Shown here piece after piece: positions 1-9,017 of a stretch of 64,000 nt of DNA. The stretch's first letter is position 1, and every line of letters starts with the position of its first letter. Both the position numbers and the translations under genes were made by a program. Source of the stretch: Paucihalobacter sp036825875 (GTDB lineage Bacteria > Bacteroidota > Bacteroidia > Flavobacteriales > Flavobacteriaceae); NCBI RefSeq assembly GCF_036825875.1, contig NZ_DAISXK010000006.1:34550-98549 (forward strand), in the 5' to 3' direction. The notes under the pieces are model-generated. The model saw only the letters and a program-made list of their open reading frames with translations, was not told the origin of the DNA and ran no database searches.

Positions 1-613
1 ATAATAATTTTTGAAATAATTTAAAATATTTCCATAAAAAGCGCTTAGAAATATCTGCATTCCAAAAAACTTTAAATAGATACAGCAAGCCCAAGGGTAA
101 AATAAAATAGTTCACGTTTACGAATGCCAAACTTTTGTTTTCGGACACTAATAATATTGTGAAAACTATGCTGTAAAATACAATAGATATTACTGATTTA
201 TATATGGCTGCCGCAGTACTTCCACGATTGGTAATAAAATATACAGGCAATATACCATTATTAAAAAACACTGCATGAAACAGAATTGGAACTAGTAAAA
301 ACTGATAGTTGAAATAATAAAGCACAGGCGCAACCGCCAAAGCCAGTGCAGAAATAAATAAAAAAGACAAAAATGTTAAGTTGATTTTACTACCAACACT
401 TCGCGTATAGCTTAACAGTAGGCTAGGTAAACCAAATGCCAAAGCTACAGCGCCTAACTCTATAATTTTTTTATAAAATTCAAGGGTTCCATAGTCTTGC
501 TTCGATAAATACTTCGCAGCATAAAACAAAACGAAATATTCAAGGCCACGACTAAAAATTATAGATAAGCCGTAAACTAAATATTTCTTGTTTGATTTTA
601 GCTTTTTAAGCAA
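1..613 (-). CDS. Partial Wzx-like polysaccharide flippase (3' end beyond window)
   Basis: I translated this reading frame by hand; it stays open from a TTG at 613 to the window edge (about 204 codons). The product is very hydrophobic with several membrane segments. Its N-terminus resembles polysaccharide export (MATE/Wzx-like) proteins: a basic start, then a segment with SRGLEYFVLFYAAKYLS, then DYGTLEFY followed by a hydrophobic stretch containing GLPSLLL. Such proteins flip lipid-linked repeat units across the inner membrane. An in-frame TAA lies five codons upstream and no in-frame ATG occurs in the visible part, so the TTG is the most likely start. It overlaps the end of the upstream ligase gene, which suggests translational coupling. 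The C-terminal half is missing, so the assignment rests on N-terminal character and context. Confidence 0.7.
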   Translation of the reverse strand, partial: MLKKLKSNKKYLVYGLSIIFSRGLEYFVLFYAAKYLSKQDYGTLEFYKKIIELGAVALAFGLPSLLLSYTRSVGSKINLTFLSFLFISALALAVAPVLYYFNYQFLLVPILFHAVFFNNGILPVYFITNRGSTAAAIYKSVISIVFYSIVFTILLVSENKSLAFVNVNYFILPLGLLYLFKVFWNADISKRFLWKYFKLFQKLL

Positions 614-1895
614 CTTGATTTTGTTTTAGACTATTGTTATGCAATATAAAAGAAACAATAAAAGCAATCACAAATGAAGTATAGATTACACCCCATGATC
701 GTTCAAAAACAGACTCGGTTACACATGCTAAAAAAACCCCCGTGAGTAAAAACCCTAAAAATACTTGTTTATTTGTGTAAACAAGGTAAAACAACCTCCC
801 GAAAAACAGCAAATAAGCCAAAGCTCCTATTATTCCAAAAGTGCTCAAATATTCCATGAATTGATTATGGGCATTGTAGTTCTCATTATAAGCCACAGTG
901 TCTTTGTTTCTTTTGAAGATGGCTCTTCTGTACTTACTTTCGGCAGCTGTTCCATAGCCAATAATTGGTCTTTCTTTAAAAATTTCATATGATGCAGAAA
1001 GTCTGTCAAAACGGTCATCTTTTTTACTGAATTGCGTTTTCTTCTCGAATAAATTTAGGTTGTAAATAAGTCTATCCCTTAAATAATTTTGAGGTGTACT
1101 ATAGGCATACGCAAAAACAAGTATGAAAATAATTGCAAATCCCGCTAATAGTACCCAATACTTTTTGTAAATAAAATATACTAAACTTGAAAAAATAAAA
1201 TAAAATATTGCAACTCTGGATAGTAAATGAATCATAAAGGCCAGCAATACAAAAATTATAATACCGTAAAATATTTTCTTGAATTTTTTAAAATGTCCAA
1301 ATTCTAACACTATAAAACCTATCGCTGAGTAAATAAAAATGGATAGGTATGTAGGATGCATATCCAAATTCCTTAACAAATTATGGTTAGAATAAAGAGG
1401 CCCAAACAATTCCTTAAATGGCCTTCCTTCCTCTAAAAGTGATTGAACAGAAAAAAACCAACTCCAAATAGCCACAATCAAACAACCTAAAATCAAAGCA
1501 TAACCCATTTTTTTGTAATTAGTTACAAATACTTGTGGGCTTAAAATAGCGATTAATGGTATTAGAAAAAAGGGTAGGGCTCTAACGGTATAATCTATCC
1601 CACGAGATAATTCATCAGTATATAAAAGCCCCATAAAATTTAAGGTAAAAGGAATGGAAATAAAAAATAACAAGGTTTTATTTTTAGCTATATTCTCTAA
1701 CGCCATCTTGGGGGTTAATGATGCGATAAATACACTAGTAATGATAAAGATTAACAGGAAAATGTTATTTAAATTAATATGTATTGGCAAAAAGAAAACG
1801 GCCATCAATAGTGATAAAAACCTCACTTTTGATAAGTTTTCTTTCAACAATAGGTGTGATGTGTTGTGAATGTCTTTAACCTTTAAATTCAACAT
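606..1895 (-). CDS. O-antigen ligase/polymerase-like membrane protein
   Basis: This 429-residue protein has about ten to twelve hydrophobic segments and the arrangement of the Wzy_C/O-antigen ligase family (PF04932 type). A large loop at about residues 275-345 contains RPIIGYG and an NAHNQFMEYLSTFGIIG stretch, the His-containing signature of the family. It either polymerises repeat units or transfers finished glycan to its acceptor in the periplasm; sequence alone does not separate these roles. Its start overlaps the last 20 bp of the upstream SGNH gene, and its stop overlaps the TTG start of the flippase gene, so the genes form one tightly packed operon. Confidence 0.8.
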   Translation of the reverse strand: MLNLKVKDIHNTSHLLLKENLSKVRFLSLLMAVFFLPIHINLNNIFLLIFIITSVFIASLTPKMALENIAKNKTLLFFISIPFTLNFMGLLYTDELSRGIDYTVRALPFFLIPLIAILSPQVFVTNYKKMGYALILGCLIVAIWSWFFSVQSLLEEGRPFKELFGPLYSNHNLLRNLDMHPTYLSIFIYSAIGFIVLEFGHFKKFKKIFYGIIIFVLLAFMIHLLSRVAIFYFIFSSLVYFIYKKYWVLLAGFAIIFILVFAYAYSTPQNYLRDRLIYNLNLFEKKTQFSKKDDRFDRLSASYEIFKERPIIGYGTAAESKYRRAIFKRNKDTVAYNENYNAHNQFMEYLSTFGIIGALAYLLFFGRLFYLVYTNKQVFLGFLLTGVFLACVTESVFERSWGVIYTSFVIAFIVSFILHNNSLKQNQVA

Positions 1896-3798
1896 TGTTT
1901 ATCTCAAGTGGTTGCCCGATTGTTCCTTTATATTCATCTCTGTTAATAAGAAAAATTCGCAATTGTTCCCATTTATCTATTTTGCATTTTTTATCTAGCG
2001 TTAAAATAATATAGTATTTACCGTTAAAGCTTTCTCTTTCAGGATCAGATTTCCAACTAAGAAATTTAGCACCGTCCTTTTGCTTCACCCAATCGGGTAA
2101 TAAATCAAAATCCTTATCATACGCTAGAGCTTGAATCCCCAAAGCTTTGTCTTTCAAAAATTCTTCAGGATACTCATTAGTGTATTCTATTGCTATATAT
2201 TGATTAGATTCGTCCGAAAAGGGTATTAAAGCAACACTTTTAAGTTCTTCTGAAAATACATGTTGTAGCTGCAAACTAAGCTTCTTTCGAACTGCAGTAG
2301 TAAGTAGTTTTTCCATTTTTGAAGTAACTTCGTTTATTGAATTCTCATTTTTATTTAATAATCCCTTTTTAAAGCTGTAATGTTCAATTTCCATTGGATT
2401 ACCAATAGTGCCTTTATATTCGATTTCATCCATTAAAAAAATTCTTAATTGTTTAAAATCTTCTATTTCACAATCCTTTTTTAATGTTAAAAACATATAG
2501 CTTTTGTCTTCTATGTTATAAATTTCAAAATCACTTTTCCAAGTGAGTCTATTCGACTTTTTAGCTTTAACCCAACTAGGGAGTAAATCAAAATCCTTGT
2601 CGTAAATAATCCCATGTACTCCAAAAGATTTGTCCTTTAGCAATTCCATAGGATTATCACCAGAAAATTCAATTGCCATATACCTAAAATTATTATCGGA
2701 ATAAAAAAACAACTTGTTCGACTTAAAACCTTCTAAAAATGTATGTTTAGTGTCAAATGAATTTCCTTTAGATAAAATATTGTTCATTAACAATTTTTTG
2801 TTTTCAACTAGTTTTTGATCGTAGTAAGACATTAAATTAGTTCTATCTTGAAGGCCAAATTGTTTGATTTGATTTTTAACCATTTCATTTTTATTTGATT
2901 TTTCTAATAACGCTTCCTTAATTCTTAAATCTAACCAAAGGGAAAATATTTTGGCTCCTCTAAAATTAAGATGCCCAAAATCTCCAAACTCTATGTTGTC
3001 GAGTGGAAAGTCATTAAAGTCAAGAAAATCTAAGTTGGAGAACTTTGTTTGCAATATCTCTTTAAACTTTATTTCATTTCTAAGCTCCGGATTTAGTTTG
3101 TGTTGAGGACTTCTAAATAAAATGACTTTCTTATTGTTTGCTTCACAAAATGAAATAATTTTTTCAAGATATTCAATATTTGAATTTGAGATCTCATTGT
3201 TTAAATTTGGCTTATATGCTTTATTGCCTACGGCATTAATTAATGAATCGGTTTTATCCCTAACAAGATAATTATAGCCGCCTAACTTTTCAAATTTTGA
3301 AAAATAGTACTCATTATCAATAACTCTTTTAAAATTTCTCTTTAAAGAAACTGGAAAATACTCCAAAAAACCAAAGAAATTATTTTTTAAAATTGTTAAT
3401 TGAGCTGTGTTACTAATAAATGGCGCATAAGTTAAATATCTATTTGAAAGATAATTATCGCCCCAAATCCAATCATCCATCGCGCTATCGATTTGATTGT
3501 TTGAAAAATCGATTAATACATATTCGATGTTGGGGTTTTGGTTTATCACGTTCTTAACCTTTGGATACATGTAATAATATGATTCTCCAGATTTTGACAG
3601 GTTTTCTAAATTTGAAACTAATGAATCATTTATAGCGCTTTCTGAGTGAGAATGGCCAAAAACCACATACTTTGTATGATCGTTTATACTAAAATCAACA
3701 TTGTTAGAAATAATGGTGTTGACTGCAACATTAAATACCATTATTAAAAAAACTAGTAAAACAAATAAGGCAATGCTTTTAAAAAATAATTTTTTCAT
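1876..3798 (-). CDS. SGNH/AlgJ-like acyltransfer partner with duplicated C-terminal domain
   Basis: The 640-residue protein starts with a membrane anchor (residues 7-30) followed by an extracytoplasmic domain. GHSHSE at 48-53 looks like the nucleophile block of an SGNH fold, and DFGHLN at 273-278 supplies the Asp and His of the matching DxxH block. It sits next to an MBOAT gene, as in alginate-type O-acetylation systems, so it probably completes transfer of an acyl group to the polysaccharide outside the inner membrane. Residues about 364-478 and 526-640 are two copies of one domain of about 115 residues, sharing KDFDLLP, QLRIFL and EYKGTIG, joined by a charged linker. I do not recognise this domain; carbohydrate binding is only a guess. 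Confidence 0.7.
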   Translation of the reverse strand: MKKLFFKSIALFVLLVFLIMVFNVAVNTIISNNVDFSINDHTKYVVFGHSHSESAINDSLVSNLENLSKSGESYYYMYPKVKNVINQNPNIEYVLIDFSNNQIDSAMDDWIWGDNYLSNRYLTYAPFISNTAQLTILKNNFFGFLEYFPVSLKRNFKRVIDNEYYFSKFEKLGGYNYLVRDKTDSLINAVGNKAYKPNLNNEISNSNIEYLEKIISFCEANNKKVILFRSPQHKLNPELRNEIKFKEILQTKFSNLDFLDFNDFPLDNIEFGDFGHLNFRGAKIFSLWLDLRIKEALLEKSNKNEMVKNQIKQFGLQDRTNLMSYYDQKLVENKKLLMNNILSKGNSFDTKHTFLEGFKSNKLFFYSDNNFRYMAIEFSGDNPMELLKDKSFGVHGIIYDKDFDLLPSWVKAKKSNRLTWKSDFEIYNIEDKSYMFLTLKKDCEIEDFKQLRIFLMDEIEYKGTIGNPMEIEHYSFKKGLLNKNENSINEVTSKMEKLLTTAVRKKLSLQLQHVFSEELKSVALIPFSDESNQYIAIEYTNEYPEEFLKDKALGIQALAYDKDFDLLPDWVKQKDGAKFLSWKSDPERESFNGKYYIILTLDKKCKIDKWEQLRIFLINRDEYKGTIGQPLEINNVEFKG

Positions 3799-3800
3799 GG

Positions 3801-5270
3801 TTAAAATTGAAAATAAATAAACTCAGAAACTTGGTCATTTCCATAAATTCCAAATAGTACTATTGCAAAACCTATCATTAAATATGTTGCCCAACGCACA
3901 GCTATAAACTGATTACTTAACCTTCTTTGAATATTTAGCTTTTTATGGGTCCATTCAAATAAAACCAATAAAACTATGAGGCTAATTGAAAGTAAAAAAT
4001 CGGGCTTATTTAAACCTAGCTCATATATTTTGTCGTTGGAAAGATTTGAGAAGTTATTTACAAAAAGGTGTTTTACAACAATTATTGAATCTCCAAAACT
4101 ATTAGCTCTAAAAAAAATCCAAGCAAAGCAAACAATGATAAAAATAAGAGGTATAAATATTATTTTGTTAAGAAAACTGTCTTTATTAATCTTTAATAAT
4201 TGGAAAAGTTCTAGGCGTTGCTTGTAAAACGCCTTTTCAAAAACAATAATAAACCCGTGGATAGCTCCCCAAATAATAAAAGTCATCGCGGCTCCATGCC
4301 AAAGGCCACTTACTAAAAACACGATAAACAGGTTGACATACGTTTTATACTTTCCGTTACGGCTGCCGCCCAAAGGGATATAAACATAATCCCTAAACCA
4401 AGTTGATAAGGAAATATGCCATCGTCGCCAAAAATCTGTAATAGATTTGGATAAATACGGACTATCAAAGTTTTTCATTAAATCAAAACCCATTGTTCTA
4501 GCAAGACCAATAGCTATGTCTGAATATCCTGAAAAATCACAATATATTTGAAACGCGAAAAAAACTGTCGCAATCACAATTTCTACGCCATGATAATCAG
4601 AGGGATTATTATAAACCTGATTAACCAATATTGCCAGTCTATCAGCAATTACCATTTTTTTGAATAGACCAAACGCCATTAATAATAATCCAGACTTAAC
4701 CTGATTATAATTAAATTTATACGTCTTATAAAATTGTGGGAGTAAATGTGAAGCTCTTTCAATAGGTCCTGCAACCAACTGAGGAAAAAATGCAACAAAA
4801 GCAAAAAAGGACAACCAGTCTCTAGTAGGTTTTAATTGTTTTCTATATATATCTATTGTGTAACTAAGGGTCTGAAACGTATAAAAACTAATTCCAACTG
4901 GTAAAATAATGTTTAAAGTTGATACCTCGAGGTCTCTACCAAACAGTTTAAACGAATCAACAAACGTTTCAATAAAAAAATTGGTGTATTTAAAATAGAT
5001 TAGAAAACCTAAATTTACAAAAAGGCTAATAAGTAATAGCCCTTTTCTTTTTTTTGAATCTTCTGTTCTATATAACCATTTCCCTACGTAATAATCAACA
5101 AAAGAGCTAATAATAATTAGAAAAAGAAAGCGCCAATCCCACCAACCATAAAATACGTAGCTCGAAATTAAAATCAGTGTATTTCTTGCTTTTAAATGTT
5201 TAGCAAAAATCCAGTAAAGAATGAATACTGCGGGAAAAAATATCGCAAAATCAATTGAGTTAAATAACAT
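3801..5270 (-). CDS. MBOAT family O-acyltransferase (AlgI-like)
   Basis: This 489-residue polytopic membrane protein has the hallmarks of the MBOAT family: FFPQLVAGPIERASHLLPQF in the N-terminal half, the motif RRWHISLSTWFRDYVYIPLGG-like segment with its conserved His, and SGLWHGAA with the second, presumed catalytic His. AlgI-type proteins carry acyl groups, usually acetyl from acetyl-CoA, across the inner membrane for polysaccharide modification. The gene is directly upstream of the SGNH gene (2 bp gap), which makes the two a likely functional pair for O-acylation of the glycan built by this locus. Length is normal for the family. Confidence 0.9.
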   Translation of the reverse strand: MLFNSIDFAIFFPAVFILYWIFAKHLKARNTLILISSYVFYGWWDWRFLFLIIISSFVDYYVGKWLYRTEDSKKRKGLLLISLFVNLGFLIYFKYTNFFIETFVDSFKLFGRDLEVSTLNIILPVGISFYTFQTLSYTIDIYRKQLKPTRDWLSFFAFVAFFPQLVAGPIERASHLLPQFYKTYKFNYNQVKSGLLLMAFGLFKKMVIADRLAILVNQVYNNPSDYHGVEIVIATVFFAFQIYCDFSGYSDIAIGLARTMGFDLMKNFDSPYLSKSITDFWRRWHISLSTWFRDYVYIPLGGSRNGKYKTYVNLFIVFLVSGLWHGAAMTFIIWGAIHGFIIVFEKAFYKQRLELFQLLKINKDSFLNKIIFIPLIFIIVCFAWIFFRANSFGDSIIVVKHLFVNNFSNLSNDKIYELGLNKPDFLLSISLIVLLVLFEWTHKKLNIQRRLSNQFIAVRWATYLMIGFAIVLFGIYGNDQVSEFIYFQF

Positions 5271-5295
5271 ATTAACTTCTTTTGGTTATATCCTT

Positions 5296-6510
5296 TTAAA
5301 TGTTAACCCCGCAAAAATCCAAAACCTCTTTGTTTAATTGGATATTCAAAGTCTTGAACTCTTTGTGCGCCACCAAAAATACAATAATGTCGGCTTTATC
5401 AGCAGCCGTTTTGTAATCTGTTAATTTAAATACCTTGTGCGATTCTATGTTTGGTTCCACAATAAAATATTCTTCGTTATTGGCATTTTGTAATACTTTC
5501 TGAACAATATATTTTGCTGGGGATTCTCTTAAATCGTCAATATTGGGTTTAAAGGCTAAACCCATTAATGCAATACTTGGTTTACGACCGTGTTTCAGCT
5601 CAAATTGAAGTTTGGCGGTTTGTACTTTCTCCGCACACCAAAACGATTTATAATTATTAATTTCTCTGGCTGTTCCTATAATTTTTGATTCCATAGGGTA
5701 GTCCGACACTATAAAATAGGGATCAACTGCTATACAATGACCACCAACGCCACAACCTGGTTGTAATATATTTACCCTCGGATGTTTGTTCGCCAACTTA
5801 ATTAACTCCCAAACGTTAATATCGGCTTTGTCGCAAATTAATGACAACTCATTCGCAAAAGCAATTTGCACATCTCGCGATGAATTTTCAACCAGTTTAC
5901 ACATTTCTGCTGTCCGTGCATTAGTTTCGTGCAAATCGCCTTTTATAAACTGCTTATAAAATTCGATAGCCTTTTGTGTTGATTTTTCGTTGATGCCACC
6001 AATTACTCTATCGTTATGAACCAATTCATACATCACGTTGCCTGGTAAAACACGCTCTGGACAATAGGCTATATTTAGTTTGTCTTTTAGGTCTATGCGT
6101 TCTGAATAAATGAATTGCATCATTTTCTCGGTTGTTCCAATTGGAGAGGTCGATTCTATAATGTATAAATCATCGGGCTTTAAAAATGGAATAATGGCTT
6201 TTGTAGCCGCTTCTACAAAGGAAATATCTGGCTCGTTCTTAGCTTTAAATGGCGTTGGCACTACTATAATATATACATCAGCCTCCGTTGGTTTCGTATC
6301 TGCTTTTAAAAATCCGTTAGCCACTGCTTTAGCCACCGCAGCATCCAGCTCCGGTTCGATGATGTGAATTTTTCCCGCATTAATGGTATCAACAACATTT
6401 GGGTTGATATCAACGCCATGAACATAGGTGTTATTTTTTGCAATTAATGCTGCTGTTGGCAAGCCTATATAGCCTAAGCCCATCATGACTACTTGGGGTT
6501 TTGTATTCAT
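5296..6510 (-). CDS. wecC: UDP-N-acetyl-D-mannosamine dehydrogenase
   Basis: The 404-residue enzyme belongs to the UDP-glucose/GDP-mannose dehydrogenase family. The NAD-binding motif GLGYIGLPTA lies at residues 11-20, and the active-site segment GCGVGGHCIAVDPYF has the catalytic Cys at about 259. The immediate upstream gene is wecB (2 bp gap), which makes UDP-ManNAc, so the expected reaction is two-step NAD-dependent oxidation to UDP-ManNAcA. The product would be a sugar donor for the polysaccharide. Related enzymes act on UDP-GlcNAc or UDP-GalNAc, and the pairing with wecB is the main reason for this substrate choice. Confidence 0.9.
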   Translation of the reverse strand: MNTKPQVVMMGLGYIGLPTAALIAKNNTYVHGVDINPNVVDTINAGKIHIIEPELDAAVAKAVANGFLKADTKPTEADVYIIVVPTPFKAKNEPDISFVEAATKAIIPFLKPDDLYIIESTSPIGTTEKMMQFIYSERIDLKDKLNIAYCPERVLPGNVMYELVHNDRVIGGINEKSTQKAIEFYKQFIKGDLHETNARTAEMCKLVENSSRDVQIAFANELSLICDKADINVWELIKLANKHPRVNILQPGCGVGGHCIAVDPYFIVSDYPMESKIIGTAREINNYKSFWCAEKVQTAKLQFELKHGRKPSIALMGLAFKPNIDDLRESPAKYIVQKVLQNANNEEYFIVEPNIESHKVFKLTDYKTAADKADIIVFLVAHKEFKTLNIQLNKEVLDFCGVNI

Positions 6511-6512
6511 AT

Positions 6513-7643
6513 TTATAACTTTGATATAAATTCAACTATTTTACTACATGCGGTTCCGTCACCGTATGGATTGTGTAACATGCTCATGCTGTTATAAAAC
6601 ACATTATCATTTAATAATTTATTCGTTTTTGAAACTATTTTTTCTGAATTTGTCCCTACCAATAAAACCGTTCCTGCATCTACAGCCTCGGGGCGCTCTG
6701 TTGTATCTCTCATAACAAGAACTGGTTTTCCTAAACTTGGGGCTTCCTCTTGTACACCACCACTATCGGTTATAATTAAATAGGATTTACTCATTAACCA
6801 AACGAATGCTGGATACGAAATTGGGTTAATTAAATGAATATTTGAAACATCCTTAAGAATGTCATAAACTGGTTTCTGCACATTTGGATTTAAATGAACC
6901 GGATAGATTATTTGTGTGTCCTGATTCTCTGAAGCAATTTGTTTTAAGGCATTACAGATATTTATAAATCCTTGTCCATGATTTTCTCGTCTGTGACCAG
7001 TTACCAAAATAAGACGCTTTTTGGGATTTAAAATTCCCTTCACCAGTTCGGTTTCCTGATCCTGGAAACTAGCTGAGGATACCTTGGTAATACTATACTG
7101 AAGTGCATCAATAACAGTATTGCCTGTGACAAGAATATTTTTTGAACTGATATTTTCGTTTAGTAAGTTGTTTTTTGATGTCTCAGTGGGTGAAAAGTGA
7201 TAATCTGCAATGCTTCCTGTAACACTTCTGTTAACTTCTTCTGGAAATGGTGCACGTTTATTAAAAGTTCTTAGTCCTGCCTCTACATGACATACTTTAG
7301 CTCCCGAGTAAAAGGCGGCTATGCTTGCGGCCATAGTGGTTGTGGTGTCGCCGTGCACATATACATAATCAGGCTTAAATTCTTCTAAAATAGGCTTTAA
7401 TCCTGTTATGATATCAGCCGTTAAAGAAAATAGATTTTGATTTGGCCTCATTAAATCCATATCAAAATCTGGTGTTAATTCAAAAAAATCCAACACCTGA
7501 TCAAGCATCTCTCTATGTTGAGCAGTGATACATATTTTGGTTGTGAATTTATCTTGGTTTATTAGAAATTCTTTCACCAAAGGCGCCATTTTAATTGCTT
7601 CTGGTCTGGTTCCAAAGATGATAAGGTTTTTCTTCTTCATCAA
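6513..7643 (-). CDS. wecB: UDP-N-acetylglucosamine 2-epimerase (non-hydrolysing)
   Basis: The 376-residue protein matches the WecB family: FGTRPEAIKMAPLV at residues 10-23, a GDTTTTMAAS block near 98 followed by HVEAGLRT with its acidic residue near 121, and GHRRENHGQG near 216. It interconverts UDP-GlcNAc and UDP-ManNAc in the cytoplasm. It is the first gene after a 315-bp gap and has a well-formed promoter upstream, so it probably starts a transcription unit running wecB-wecC-MBOAT-SGNH-ligase-flippase. Confidence 0.93.
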   Translation of the reverse strand: MMKKKNLIIFGTRPEAIKMAPLVKEFLINQDKFTTKICITAQHREMLDQVLDFFELTPDFDMDLMRPNQNLFSLTADIITGLKPILEEFKPDYVYVHGDTTTTMAASIAAFYSGAKVCHVEAGLRTFNKRAPFPEEVNRSVTGSIADYHFSPTETSKNNLLNENISSKNILVTGNTVIDALQYSITKVSSASFQDQETELVKGILNPKKRLILVTGHRRENHGQGFINICNALKQIASENQDTQIIYPVHLNPNVQKPVYDILKDVSNIHLINPISYPAFVWLMSKSYLIITDSGGVQEEAPSLGKPVLVMRDTTERPEAVDAGTVLLVGTNSEKIVSKTNKLLNDNVFYNSMSMLHNPYGDGTACSKIVEFISKL

Positions 7644-7958
7644 TTAAACTTTATGTCTTTTTAGTAGATTTGATCATTGATGTTTGGGGCAAAAATAGCA
7701 TTAAATAATTGTTAAGCAAGTATAATAATCAGTCCGTCTTTAAACCGTAAGCTTTCTATTTGTAGATTTATTTATTGTAATTTCTTTTCTCATTTTAACT
7801 TAATAACTAAAGTGCTTGGCAGCCGGTTTTATTTAGATAAATAATTTTACCTAAACACAGCGCTTAGTTTTAAGTTTTTTAATTTTATCACCCAAATTTT
7901 AAATTTACAATGTCTTAATACCCCAAAACATTATTACCTATTTGTAAAATAATCACAT
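7644..7958. other. Intergenic gap between fcl and wecB
   Basis: This 315-bp AT-rich stretch holds the wecB promoter close to its left end. I see no open reading frame worth calling, no strong terminator hairpin after fcl and no recognisable riboswitch. Its size makes it the only sizeable break in the polysaccharide locus and therefore a likely boundary between two transcription units. Confidence 0.6.
7690..7719 (-). promoter_or_regulatory. Promoter of wecB
   Basis: On the minus strand a TTG (7717-7719) stands exactly 19 bp before TATTTTTG (7690-7697), matching the Bacteroidota -33/-7 layout. Transcription would start near 7685, leaving a leader of about 40 nt before wecB. Confidence 0.65.
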
Positions 7959-9008
7959 TCAATCCTGATTCAAATACCAGTCATACTGTAATTTTATACC
8001 TTCTTCAAGGTTTATCTTATAACTCCAACCCAATGAATTAAGCTTTGTTACATCGGTTAACTTCTTCATGGGACCGTCTGGCTTATCGGTATTAAAAACT
8101 AAATTACCTTTAAACCCAACTATTTCCCTAATGGTTTCGGCTAAATTTTTAATGGAAATATCTTCGCCTGTTCCTATGTTAATATGTGTATTCCTAATTT
8201 CCTTTTCATCCGAATCGTAGGTGTCTTTAAAATTTCTATTTTCCATTAAAAATACGCAAGCATCCGCCATGTCTTCAGACCATAAAAATTCTCTTTTAGG
8301 TTTTCCAGAACCCCAAACCTCAAGGCTATTGGCGGTTACACCAAATTTCGCGAGATACTCCATTGCTTCTTGAACATTTTCTAGGCCCAAATCTTTTAAA
8401 ACTTCATTGATTTTGTTTTCATTTAACAACTTTGCCAGATGAATTTTTCGTAAAAGTGCTGGTAACACGTGCGATTTTTCTAAATCAAAATTATCATTTG
8501 GCCCATATAGATTAGTTGGCATTACTGAAATAAAGTTGGTACCATACTGTAAATTGTAGCTTTCGCACATTTTAATCCCAGCGATTTTAGCGATAGCATA
8601 TGGCTCATTCGTATATTCTAGAGTATTGGTTAAAAGTGCCGCTTCCTTCATCGGTTGAGCTGCATTTTTGGGATAAATACATGTACTTCCTAAAAATAGT
8701 AGTTTTTTTACACCATTTAAATAGCATTGATGAATCACGTTGTTTTGAATCATCAAATTTTCATATAAAAACTCTGCTCTATAGGTATTATTGGCAACAA
8801 TACCTCCAACTTTAGCTGCTGCTAAAATAACGTATTCCGGTTTTTCTGAAGTGAAAAAATTTTGGACTTCTTGTTGATTGGTTAAGTCTAACTCGGTATG
8901 CGTTCTATAGACAATATTATCGTATCCTTTGTTTTTAAGTGTTTTTAGAATAGCACTTCCTACGAGTCCGCGATGACCAGCCAAATATATTTTTGAATTT
9001 TTATGCAT
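7959..9008 (-). CDS. fcl: GDP-L-fucose synthase
   Basis: The 349-residue protein is an extended short-chain dehydrogenase. It has the Rossmann motif GHRGLVG at 11-17, the LGSTCIYPK block near 106-114 and the catalytic YAIAK at 137-141. Fcl converts GDP-4-keto-6-deoxy-D-mannose to GDP-L-fucose by epimerisation and NADPH reduction. It lies 9 bp downstream of gmd, which makes its substrate. Compared with the shorter E. coli form it carries an extra helical segment at about residues 180-220; this longer form is, to my knowledge, common in Bacteroidota. Confidence 0.93.
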   Translation of the reverse strand: MHKNSKIYLAGHRGLVGSAILKTLKNKGYDNIVYRTHTELDLTNQQEVQNFFTSEKPEYVILAAAKVGGIVANNTYRAEFLYENLMIQNNVIHQCYLNGVKKLLFLGSTCIYPKNAAQPMKEAALLTNTLEYTNEPYAIAKIAGIKMCESYNLQYGTNFISVMPTNLYGPNDNFDLEKSHVLPALLRKIHLAKLLNENKINEVLKDLGLENVQEAMEYLAKFGVTANSLEVWGSGKPKREFLWSEDMADACVFLMENRNFKDTYDSDEKEIRNTHINIGTGEDISIKNLAETIREIVGFKGNLVFNTDKPDGPMKKLTDVTKLNSLGWSYKINLEEGIKLQYDWYLNQD

Positions 9009-9017
9009 TATAAATAA

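Noticed and set aside
7644..7958. Riboswitch or small RNA in the gap before wecB
   Set aside because: No strong stem structure, terminator or known aptamer pattern was seen.
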